DNA from: Nitrososphaerota archaeon
Lineage (GTDB): Archaea > Thermoproteota > Nitrososphaeria > Nitrososphaerales > Gagatemarchaeaceae
Direction of reading: 5' to 3'
Length of the DNA stretch: 8,117 nucleotides
Assembly: GCA_003135575.1 (NCBI GenBank)
Contig: PLCG01000115.1
Coordinates: 9,194-17,310, forward strand
Shown here: one piece after another, positions 1 to 5,097 of the stretch
Layout: each line of letters opens with the position of its first letter
How positions within the stretch are numbered: the stretch's first letter is position 1
Position numbers and translations under genes: made by a program
Notes under the pieces: model-generated
Told to the model about the DNA's origin: nothing
Databases searched by the model: none
What the model saw: the letters and a program-made list of their open reading frames with translations, nothing else

Positions 1-622
1 TCAAGGCGTTCCTCAACGCCTCGCCGAGCTGCTTGAGCCCGGCGCGAGAGAACGGTTTCTGCTTGAGGCGGTAGGCGAGACTTGGCGCGGAGAACTGGAC
101 GTACTTCACCCCTGCGGAGTGAAGCCCTCTCAGCTCCTTCCTTAGCGCGTCGCTGTAGGCGAAGAGCACCTTCTCCTTGCTCCCGTAGTGCTTGTCTTCT
201 GCGAGCTCCGCGAACGTGAGGGGGTCGGGCAGGACGATCTTCAGAGAGGAGCCGTGGTTTGCGAACCTCTTCTCGACGGCCCTCGAGAGGGCCTTGCCGT
301 CGCTCGAGATGGGGCCCTTCACGACTGGGATGTAGAAGAAGGTGTTAGTGTTGAACCACCTCACCATGGGCCCTGGTTCCAGCCCCGCGAAGCCCGTGCT
401 TACCGGGCGGAAGAGGTCCTGCCAAGCGAGCGTGATCTGGCCGTCGGTTATGTACTCTGCCCCGACGTGCTTCTGAAGCTCCACGATCGAGTCGCAGTCC
501 TTGTCGAACGTCTCCTTCAGTTTCTCGTCGTTGATCCGGCTCCGCTCCCAGTCCTGGGTGGCCTGGATGGTCTTCTCGTTCCTCGCGTGAAGACCCGTCA
601 ATGAAACCTTGTAGTCTGTCAA
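1..622 (-). CDS. MetE-like (cobalamin-independent methionine synthase family) protein, 3' end outside window
   Basis: The visible 207 residues read as the N-terminal part of a UROD/MetE-like TIM-barrel protein, the superfamily that moves methyl groups to homocysteine or other thiols. Family-like blocks seen: 'ITDGQ' (about 58-62), 'WQDLFRP' (67-73), 'RWFNTNTFF' (88-96), 'LPDPLTFAEL' (131-140, like the usual LPGPxTF) and 'GVKYVQFSAPSL' (171-182). The last block normally reads QxDEP; here the acidic pair is replaced by Ser-Ala, so homocysteine as substrate should not be assumed. The zinc-ligand region would lie beyond the left edge. There is no ATG start. I chose TTG at 622-620 because AGGGTG at 637-632 is a plausible ribosome binding site; in-frame GTG codons at 634 and 628 are alternatives. 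A TATA-like palindrome lies upstream at 687-694. Family membership is fairly secure; the exact function is not. Confidence 0.75.
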   Translation of the reverse strand, partial: MTDYKVSLTGLHARNEKTIQATQDWERSRINDEKLKETFDKDCDSIVELQKHVGAEYITDGQITLAWQDLFRPVSTGFAGLEPGPMVRWFNTNTFFYIPVVKGPISSDGKALSRAVEKRFANHGSSLKIVLPDPLTFAELAEDKHYGSKEKVLFAYSDALRKELRGLHSAGVKYVQFSAPSLAYRLKQKPFSRAGLKQLGEALRNAL

Positions 623-686
623 CTTCACGGGCACCCTGAAATGCGGGGTAAAAACTTCTCCAAGAGCCCTCGCGGATTATTCATAT

Positions 687-694
687 CTTATAAG
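687..694 (-). promoter_or_regulatory. TATA-box candidate for the MetE-like gene
   Basis: CTTATAAG is a perfect 8-base palindrome and resembles the archaeal TBP site. Read on the minus strand it predicts a transcript start near 665, leaving a leader of about 30-43 bases before the GTG/TTG start candidates. That differs from the leaderless pattern of its neighbours. The palindrome could also fire rightward, but no convincing plus-strand gene follows. Confidence 0.5.
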
Positions 695-754
695 TTATTC
701 TGACGTGGTTATTCCTTGGCTCATTAATTCACGCAGGGATTGGGAGCCCGCACA

Positions 755-773
755 GGGAAGAGAAGAGAGACCC
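755..773 (-). terminator. Pyrimidine tract after the 45-residue gene (weak terminator candidate)
   Basis: Right after the stop codon of the 773-910 gene the minus strand runs through an almost uninterrupted C/T tract. Archaeal intrinsic termination prefers T-runs, and this tract is mixed C and T with no hairpin, so the call is tentative. The rest of 623-772 holds only the promoter of the MetE-like gene and a nine-codon reading frame that I do not consider a gene. Confidence 0.2.
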
Positions 774-910
774 TACTTTCGGGACTTGGCCACGACGAGG
801 GGGACCGCAACCTGCACCGGCGCTTCGACGGCAGGGGCTGGCACCTTCTTGGACAGACTGGCCAGCATTATCTCAAAGTCCTCGAACTCGAGTTCTTCGC
901 AGTCGCACAT
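773..910 (-). CDS. 45-residue microprotein with N-terminal Cys-Asp-Cys, probably leaderless
   Basis: I do not recognise a family. The protein has three zones. Residues 1-14 are acidic and begin MCDCEELEFEDFE, with a CxC pair at Cys2 and Cys4 that could bind metal or be redox active. Residues 15-22 are short and hydrophobic, ending in two lysines. Residues 23-45 are rich in Pro, Ala and Val and end in a basic AKSRK tail. No membrane segment is evident. The start is well supported: ATG at 910-908 lies about 25 bases from the centre of a TATATA element at 933-938, as expected for a leaderless transcript. The gene follows the dehydrogenase stop codon (955-957) by 44 bases on the same strand but seems to have its own promoter. 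A longer frame exists upstream (to 1396), but it lies antiparallel in phase to the dehydrogenase and lacks its codon pattern. Chance occurrence cannot be excluded without homologues. Confidence 0.55.
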   Translation of the reverse strand: MCDCEELEFEDFEIMLASLSKKVPAPAVEAPVQVAVPLVVAKSRK

Positions 911-928
911 GGACGTTGTAGCGTCTCT

Positions 929-938
929 GGCGATATAT
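929..938 (-). promoter_or_regulatory. TATA box for the 45-residue gene
   Basis: On the minus strand this reads ATATATCGCC. The A/T hexamer is centred about 25 bases upstream of the ATG at 910, the standard TBP-to-start spacing in archaea. The same ten bases recur in front of the dehydrogenase at 1873-1864. Confidence 0.6.
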
Positions 939-954
939 ACGGGTATCTCGCGGG

Positions 955-1842
955 TCAGCCCTTGCTCGACAACTGCTCGATCGCGGTCACGAGCGCCTGG
1001 GTCCCGACGTCTCCTAGGCCTTCCTCCTCCACGTGCTTGTAGAGCTGGTGGACGAGCGCGGTTGCCGGCAGCGGCGCGTTCAGGTCGGTCGCTGTCGAGA
1101 GGACGTATCGCAAATCCTTCTGGAGGAGCTTGACCTTGAAGCCCGGCGCAAAGTCCCGCTTGACGATCTTCGGTCCGAGGTTGACCAGGCTCCACGAGGA
1201 CGCGGCACCTGCGGAGAGAGAGTCGATGACCCTTGCGGGGTCCAGGCCAGCCTTCTTGGCGAAGTTGAGGCACTCGCTCACACCTATCATGTTGCAGGCG
1301 ACCAAGATCTGGTTGGCGAGCTTCGTGAGCTGCCCTGCCCCTGTCGGACCCATGTAGACGACCTTCTTCCCCATCGCGTTCAACACCGGAAGGCAAGAGT
1401 CGAACACGGGTTGGGGCCCTCCGACCATTATCGTGAGAGTCCCGTCTCGGGCTCCGACGTCTCCTCCGCTGACGGGAGCGTCCAGCGCGCTCACTCCCTT
1501 CGCAGCAAGCGAATCCGAGACGCTCCGGGTCACGGTGGGCGAGATGGTGCTCATGTCGATGAGAGTGAGCCCCTCGTGGGCTCCCTCGAGCACGCCTCCT
1601 TGTCCAAGGACGAGCTCCTTCACCGCCTCCGAGTCCGTGACCATGGTGATGACGACGTCGCTGCGCTCGGCCACGGCTTTGGGAGAGGTTGCGGCCGTGG
1701 CGCCAGAAGAGACCAGGGCGTCGACCGGAGGCTTGCTTCTGTTGTAGACGATGAGCTCGAATCCGGCCTTGAGAAGGTTCTGGGCCATGGGCCTACCCAT
1801 GATGCCGAGACCGATGAAACCGACCTTGGGGTTCCTCTTCAT
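955..1842 (-). CDS. NAD(P)-dependent beta-hydroxyacid dehydrogenase (3-hydroxyisobutyrate dehydrogenase family)
   Basis: A full-length 295-residue member of the family that includes 3-hydroxyisobutyrate dehydrogenase, tartronate semialdehyde reductase and GLYR1-type succinic/glyoxylic semialdehyde reductases. The Rossmann fold opens with VGFIGLGIMG (7-16), the dinucleotide-binding glycine motif. Asn34-Arg35 at the end of the second strand favours NADPH by analogy with GLYR1-type enzymes (inference). The substrate-loop signature DAPVSGG is at 121-127, the catalytic lysine is expected at Lys174 in TKLANQ, and Lys252 in the KDL motif matches another conserved site. Length and domain order are normal. 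The physiological substrate cannot be read from the sequence. I chose ATG at 1842-1840 because it gives the canonical N-terminus and has a TATA element at 1866-1874. The open frame continues to 2403 but there it only mirrors the divergent GGT-family gene. The enzyme is presumably cytoplasmic. Confidence 0.9.
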   Translation of the reverse strand: MKRNPKVGFIGLGIMGRPMAQNLLKAGFELIVYNRSKPPVDALVSSGATAATSPKAVAERSDVVITMVTDSEAVKELVLGQGGVLEGAHEGLTLIDMSTISPTVTRSVSDSLAAKGVSALDAPVSGGDVGARDGTLTIMVGGPQPVFDSCLPVLNAMGKKVVYMGPTGAGQLTKLANQILVACNMIGVSECLNFAKKAGLDPARVIDSLSAGAASSWSLVNLGPKIVKRDFAPGFKVKLLQKDLRYVLSTATDLNAPLPATALVHQLYKHVEEEGLGDVGTQALVTAIEQLSSKG

Positions 1843-1865
1843 GGTGGCACCGCGCGGCGGGACGG

Positions 1866-1874
1866 CGATATATG
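1866..1874. promoter_or_regulatory. Shared divergent TATA element between the dehydrogenase and the GGT-family gene
   Basis: CGATATATG on the plus strand and CATATATCG on the minus strand share a perfectly palindromic ATATAT core (1868-1873). The core centre is about 28 bases from the dehydrogenase ATG (1842, minus) and about 27.5 bases from the GGT-family ATG (1898, plus). No other TATA-like stretch lies in the 55 bases between the two starts, so a single TBP site may drive both genes as near-leaderless transcripts. Confidence 0.6.
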
Positions 1875-1897
1875 TTGTGCAGGGCTGGCGCCCTTTT

Positions 1898-3421
1898 ATG
1901 ACCCGCGAAGCGGGAGAGCGCTCGCCTTTGGCCGCCAAGGTCCTCGTTGCCCAGAAATGCGCGATAGCCACAGAGCACCCGCTTGCGTCTCTTGCAGGAG
2001 CCGACGCGATGAAGGCAGGCGGGAACGCGTTCGACGCTGCAGTCGCTGCGAGCTTCGCGCTCTCGGTGGTGCTCCCCCACCTCAACGGCCTTGGAGGGGA
2101 CTTCTTCGCGCTATTCTTTGAAGGCAAGACCGGGAAGGTGAGGTGCCTAAACAGCAGCGGCTGGGCGCCTTCCGGCCTCACGATCGGCTGGCTTCTCTCC
2201 CAGAAGATCTCAGAGATGCCTCTGTTCGGGCCGAGCAGCGTGGTCATCCCCGGGATGGTCAAAGGGGTCGAGGAGCTCCACCGCAAGTTCGGGAGCGCAG
2301 AGTTCGACGGCCTCCTGGCGAGGGCCGTGAGGCTGGCTGAGGAGGGGTTCCCAGTCTCGCCGGGCCTCGCGCGGGCGCTGGGGAGGTTCCGGGCCAACCT
2401 CAATCATGAGGCGCTGCTAGCTTTCGGGGCCGAGGGACTCGGTCCGGGGCCAGGAGAGGTGCTTCGCCAGCGAAGGCTGGCAGAGCGCCTACAGGAGATC
2501 GCAGACGGAGGCTCCGAGGAGTTCTACAAGGGGGCCGCCGCCGAGGACATCATCAGGGAGCTCGGGGTCGGCGGGGTCGAGGTCGAGCGGGAGGACCTAT
2601 CCTTCAGCCCTGAATGGGTCGAGCCTCTCAGGATCGAGTACCGCGGGCACGAGGTCTTCGAGGTGCCGCCCAACAGCATGGGCGCAGCCACCCTGATGAT
2701 ACTCAAGGAGCTGGAGGGGAGAGACCCGCCCGCGCCCGACTCTCTCGAGAGGGTCACGCGCGTGACCGAGGCGACGAAGACGGCCCTCGCTGCCAAGGAC
2801 GAATTCCTCGGTGACCCGAGGTTCGTCGACTTCGACCTCGAGACCTTCCTGAACGCCAGGCACCGCCCGGCGAACTCGGCCGTGCTCGATGGGGATACGA
2901 CGTACTTTGCGGTCGCGGATGGCGACGGGAACCTGCTCTCGTGCATCCAGAGCCTCTTCCACCCGTTCGGCTCTCGGATCTTTCTAAAAGACTCGGGCTT
3001 CTTCCTCAACAACCGCGCATCCGCGTTCAAGTTCAAGGGCCCCAACTCGCTCGAACCGAGGAAGAGACCCGTCCACACTCTGTCGGCCCTTCTGCTCTCA
3101 AGGCGGAAGGGTGCCTCGCCGTTCCTCGCTATGGGGACCAGCGGCGGGGAACACCGCCCGCAGCTACACGCCCTCTTCGTCTCGAACGTCGTGGACTACT
3201 CCATGGACGTAGAGGCGGCGCTCGGATACCCTCGGTTTCTGTGGGACGGGGAGGAGACCTCGGTAGAGAGAGGCTACAAGGTCGAGAATGGGCGAGTGCC
3301 GGATATGAGAGTCGTGGACTATCCCTCCCGGCAGGGCGTGGCGCAGGGAATCGAGCTCACTCCCAAGGGAAAGAAGGCCGTGTGTGACGTGCGCGGGGAA
3401 GGCGCGCCTGCGGGATTCTAG
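1898..3421 (+). CDS. Gamma-glutamyltransferase-family Ntn hydrolase (substrate uncertain)
   Basis: A 507-residue member of the gamma-glutamyltranspeptidase superfamily. Such proenzymes cut themselves before an internal threonine, which becomes the nucleophile of the small subunit. The predicted nucleophile is Thr334 in GDTTYFAVADGDGN, giving a large subunit of about 333 and a small one of about 174 residues. Other landmarks are AMKAGGNAFDAAVA in the N-terminal part, NGLGGDFF (63-70), NNRASAF and EPRKRPVHTL in the small subunit, and GTSGGEHRPQ (413-422), the likely oxyanion-loop region. In true GGTs the first domain has an arginine in a D-G-R-E-x-A-P motif that holds the glutamate carboxylate; here the segment reads NSSGWAP (85-91), with no arginine. 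Like YwrD or oxamate amidohydrolase-type relatives it may therefore use another substrate. There is no signal peptide, so it is probably cytoplasmic. The ATG at 1898 fits the promoter at 1866-1874 and the family N-terminus; upstream in-frame starts from 1751 overlap the dehydrogenase and are rejected. Confidence 0.87.
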   Translation: MTREAGERSPLAAKVLVAQKCAIATEHPLASLAGADAMKAGGNAFDAAVAASFALSVVLPHLNGLGGDFFALFFEGKTGKVRCLNSSGWAPSGLTIGWLLSQKISEMPLFGPSSVVIPGMVKGVEELHRKFGSAEFDGLLARAVRLAEEGFPVSPGLARALGRFRANLNHEALLAFGAEGLGPGPGEVLRQRRLAERLQEIADGGSEEFYKGAAAEDIIRELGVGGVEVEREDLSFSPEWVEPLRIEYRGHEVFEVPPNSMGAATLMILKELEGRDPPAPDSLERVTRVTEATKTALAAKDEFLGDPRFVDFDLETFLNARHRPANSAVLDGDTTYFAVADGDGNLLSCIQSLFHPFGSRIFLKDSGFFLNNRASAFKFKGPNSLEPRKRPVHTLSALLLSRRKGASPFLAMGTSGGEHRPQLHALFVSNVVDYSMDVEAALGYPRFLWDGEETSVERGYKVENGRVPDMRVVDYPSRQGVAQGIELTPKGKKAVCDVRGEGAPAGF

Positions 3422-3437
3422 AAGCCCTTCGAATGAG

Positions 3438-3443
3438 TTATAT
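3438..3443 (+). promoter_or_regulatory. TATA box for the cupredoxin gene
   Basis: TTATAT is centred about 27 bases before the ATG at 3468, so transcription should begin within a few bases of the start codon. GGAGGAC at 3451-3457 looks like a Shine-Dalgarno site but would lie upstream of that transcript start. It would matter only if the gene were also read through from the GGT-family gene, which ends at 3421. Confidence 0.55.
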
Positions 3444-3467
3444 CAGGGAAGGAGGACTGGCTTCTCG

Positions 3468-4013
3468 ATGAAGTCAGGGCGCATCAGCATTCTGCTCGTC
3501 GTTGCGGCAGTGGCCGGACTGGGCTTCCCCGCAGCGGTGTTCGCGTTCTCGCCCCAGAACTCTGCTCTGGCAATCAGTCCGCAAGTCACTATGATCAGCA
3601 TCCCAAGCGGCTCTGGAATTACCCAGTCGTCCCAAGGCTACTCGCCCGCTTCGGTCGTCGTGGTGATTGGCGTCAACAACACAGTAACCTGGACCGACAA
3701 CGACAATCAGATGGATGCCAACGGCTACACACCTAATCACACGGCGACGGCTAACGACAATTCCTTCACTAGTGTCTCGTTGTCGATTGGAGACCAATTT
3801 ACCTACACGTTCAACTCCCCAGGGACGTACATGTATCATTGCAAGATTCATTCGTGGATGAACGGGGTCGTCATCGTCAAGGGGACAGCTACGCCCACGC
3901 CCGAGTTCCCGCTACCATTTGTGGTCCTCATCGTTGCGCTTGGAGTCGCGGCGGCCGCCTTCTCGTTGGCTAGGCGAGGATCGAGTCCTATCCTCCCAAC
4001 TAGCGCTCCCTGA
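3468..4013 (+). CDS. Secreted, membrane-anchored cupredoxin (plastocyanin-like blue copper protein) with PEF-type C-terminal tail
   Basis: A 181-residue small blue copper protein, a family that carries single electrons outside the cytoplasmic membrane. Residues 1-27 form a signal peptide: Lys/Arg near the start, a hydrophobic stretch, and a likely cut after an A-F-A region. The cupredoxin domain spans about 40-137. The four type-1 copper ligands are all present: His91 in PNHTAT, then Cys125, His128 and Met131 in YHCKIHSWM. After a short Thr/Pro linker (139-145) comes PEFPLP (145-150), a hydrophobic helix (about 151-167) and Arg169-Arg170. This is the three-part layout of archaeosortase-type tails such as PEF-CTERM; it may equally be a plain C-terminal membrane anchor. 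The ATG at 3468 is chosen because it starts the signal peptide and fits the TATA element; the frame is open back to 3384 but that part overlaps the previous gene. The redox partner is unknown and no oxidase gene is nearby. Confidence 0.88.
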   Translation: MKSGRISILLVVAAVAGLGFPAAVFAFSPQNSALAISPQVTMISIPSGSGITQSSQGYSPASVVVVIGVNNTVTWTDNDNQMDANGYTPNHTATANDNSFTSVSLSIGDQFTYTFNSPGTYMYHCKIHSWMNGVVIVKGTATPTPEFPLPFVVLIVALGVAAAAFSLARRGSSPILPTSAP

Positions 4014-4046
4014 GCTGCGATAACGCGAACTATTGGTCTGCTGGAA

Positions 4047-4169
4047 TCAGGCGACAATCTCGTTCTGCATGCACGCGACTTTCTTGTAAGAGCAGCAGGC
4101 GCAGCGCGTGCATGATACGTCGTTGAAGTGCTTGCAGACGTTGCAGATGCAGCTTGGCACGGGTCGCAT
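4047..4169 (-). CDS. 40-residue cysteine-rich microprotein, putative metal-binding
   Basis: A small frame of 40 residues with eight cysteines (7, 9, 12, 20, 23, 25, 26, 33) and His14. The pattern is CxCxxCxH, seven other residues up to the next cysteine region, then CxxCxCC and a final isolated Cys. This density in a cytoplasmic protein with no signal peptide suggests a zinc- or iron-sulfur-binding knuckle or a metallothionein-like role; I know no matching family. It starts with ATG at 4169, 36 bases after the stop of the PPOX-class gene on the same strand. No TATA element sits about 28 bases upstream, so co-transcription with that gene is the simplest reading. The only upstream binding-site candidate is a weak AGAGA-type purine run. 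It ends 33 bases from the convergent cupredoxin stop. The call rests on composition alone. Confidence 0.55.
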   Translation of the reverse strand: MRPVPSCICNVCKHFNDVSCTRCACCSYKKVACMQNEIVA

Positions 4170-4205
4170 TCTCTCTTTTGGAAAAAGTCAGATCTCTCGT
4201 CTGTC

Positions 4206-4601
4206 TCACATGGTCAGTTCCTTCGAAGGTCGGATCACGAAAATGACCCGCTTCTCATTGGGACTGTTGCGCCTGTATTTCTTCGCTCCCGTATACTTCT
4301 GGGATAGCTTGTCGATGTGATCGTCAGCCTCTTTGCCCGTGACCTGCTTCACGACCTTGCCGCTGATGGAGACGTATTCGTAGGGATTGGCGAGGTCGAA
4401 GACTCCGACGGCGACCCTAGAGTCCCTTGCGACATTCCTAGGCTTTTGCCTCCCGAGCGCGGTGTTGACCAGGACGTTCTTCCCATCGGTGTCAATCCAG
4501 GTCGGGGTGAGGTGGGGGCTGCCGTCCTTGTTCACGGTCACCACAAAGGCGAAGTTCTTGCCCTTCAGGAGCCGCTCCGCCTTTTTTGACAGCTCTGCCA
4601 A
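4206..4601 (-). CDS. PPOX-class F420/flavin-dependent split-barrel protein
   Basis: A 131-residue single-domain protein of the pyridoxamine-5'-phosphate-oxidase-like split beta-barrel superfamily, of the type that binds deazaflavin F420 or FMN (FDOR-B-like). Seen in order: LLKGKNFAFVVTVNKDG (11-27), the strand signature GSPHLTPTWID (27-37), RQKPRNVARDSRVAV (51-65) with basic residues expected to hold the cofactor phosphates, NPYEYVSISG (72-81), and a C-terminal strand RVIFVIRP (118-125). Length is normal. Members reduce or oxidise diverse substrates, or bind cofactor or heme, so the reaction is unknown. The start is TTG at 4601-4599; no ATG occurs near the conserved N-terminus. A TTATCT element at 4634-4629 predicts a transcript start about five bases upstream. 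The cysteine-rich microprotein follows directly, so the two may form an operon. Confidence 0.83.
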   Translation of the reverse strand: MAELSKKAERLLKGKNFAFVVTVNKDGSPHLTPTWIDTDGKNVLVNTALGRQKPRNVARDSRVAVGVFDLANPYEYVSISGKVVKQVTGKEADDHIDKLSQKYTGAKKYRRNSPNEKRVIFVIRPSKELTM

Positions 4602-4628
4602 GATCAGAGAATTTCCTCGGAAAGGGAG

Positions 4629-4634
4629 AGATAA
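4629..4634 (-). promoter_or_regulatory. TATA-like element for the PPOX-class gene
   Basis: The minus strand reads TTATCT, about 30 bases before the TTG start at 4601. Its complement, AGATAA, might also serve the divergent DUF971 gene; it would then start transcription near 4657 and make the ATG at 4675 the translation start. One C in the hexamer weakens the match. Confidence 0.4.
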
Positions 4635-4647
4635 CCCTTTCCTAACG

Positions 4648-5076
4648 ATGATGTCGGGGCGAACTCTTCCCTTGATGCCAAGGCTTAAGGAGGAGAGGCA
4701 TCGAAATCGTCAGGTCTTGCTGTTCCCCAGGACAGTCTCGCTCGGCGAATCGCAGGTGAAGATCGCGTGGAGCGATGGTCACTCGAGTGTCTTCTCGAAC
4801 AAGAACCTTCGCGAGGCGTGTCCATGCGCCATGTGCGCGGGAGAGCCGGCGGCGATCGGAGTGAGTAGGATGATCCCGCTCATCCCGGCCGCTCCCGAGG
4901 GCGTCGCGGCGACGAAATACAGGATGATCGGCCGGTACGCGATATCCTTCTCGTGGTCGGACGGACACGAGACAGGCATCTACCCTTACGATTACCTCAG
5001 GCAGATGTGCGAGTGCGACGAATGCGCGTCTAAGGGTTCGGAGAGGAAGCAGGGCGGATTAATACCAACCGGATGA
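4648..5076 (+). CDS. DUF971 / GBBH-like N-terminal domain protein
   Basis: A 142-residue protein (133 if the ATG at 4675 is used) of the DUF971 family, also called gamma-butyrobetaine-hydroxylase-like N-terminal domain. The domain has its usual two halves: WSDGH (41-45) followed by LREACPCAMC (54-63), then a second strand pair with WSDGH (103-107) and ETGIYPYDYLRQM (108-120). It ends with CECDEC at 121-126, giving a second CxCxxC cluster besides Cys58/60/63, so six cysteines are available for zinc or iron-sulfur binding. Standalone DUF971 proteins have no settled function; the domain is fused to the HCF101-type iron-sulfur carrier in plants, so a link to iron-sulfur handling is plausible but inferred. 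There is no oxygenase domain, so it is not a carnitine-synthesis enzyme. The start is uncertain: adjacent ATGs at 4648 and 4651, another at 4675, and no clear ribosome binding site. It lies 21 bases before the helicase gene, probably in one operon. Confidence 0.78.
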   Translation: MMSGRTLPLMPRLKEERHRNRQVLLFPRTVSLGESQVKIAWSDGHSSVFSNKNLREACPCAMCAGEPAAIGVSRMIPLIPAAPEGVAATKYRMIGRYAISFSWSDGHETGIYPYDYLRQMCECDECASKGSERKQGGLIPTG

Positions 5077-5083
5077 TGAAGAT

Positions 5084-5090
5084 GGGAGGT
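5084..5090 (+). promoter_or_regulatory. Shine-Dalgarno site of the Lhr-type helicase gene
   Basis: GGGAGGT lies seven bases before the ATG at 5098 and matches the archaeal 16S rRNA 3' end well. It fixes the helicase start and fits an internal operon gene, in contrast to the leaderless-type starts of the first genes in this window. An AATA-containing stretch at 5059-5064 could act as an internal promoter, but its predicted transcript start would remove most of this site. Confidence 0.7.
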
Positions 5091-5097
5091 CTATACC

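Noticed and set aside
705..1133. Plus-strand frames opposite the 45-residue gene
   Set aside because: Ser/Arg-rich translation without motifs; the only nearby plus-strand TATA candidate (687-694) has no start codon at suitable spacing.
1751..1897. Upstream in-frame starts for the GGT-family gene
   Set aside because: They overlap the divergent dehydrogenase coding region and precede the promoter; family similarity starts after 1898.
1033..2121. Long plus-strand open frame opposite the dehydrogenase
   Set aside because: Antisense shadow of a well-supported gene in GC-rich DNA; Arg/Gly/Asp-rich composition and no recognisable motif.
1843..2403. N-terminal extension of the dehydrogenase frame on the minus strand
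   Set aside because: The extension only mirrors the GGT-family gene, shows no dehydrogenase-family sequence, and the canonical Rossmann start and a TATA element support the ATG at 1842.
4182..4186. Short T-run on the minus strand after the PPOX-class stop, as a terminator
   Set aside because: Only five T residues, no hairpin, and the following microprotein lacks its own promoter, so read-through is more likely.
4108..4320. 70-codon plus-strand frame between the cupredoxin and PPOX-class genes
   Set aside because: It runs antisense to the cysteine-rich microprotein and the PPOX C-terminus, with no promoter or family signal.
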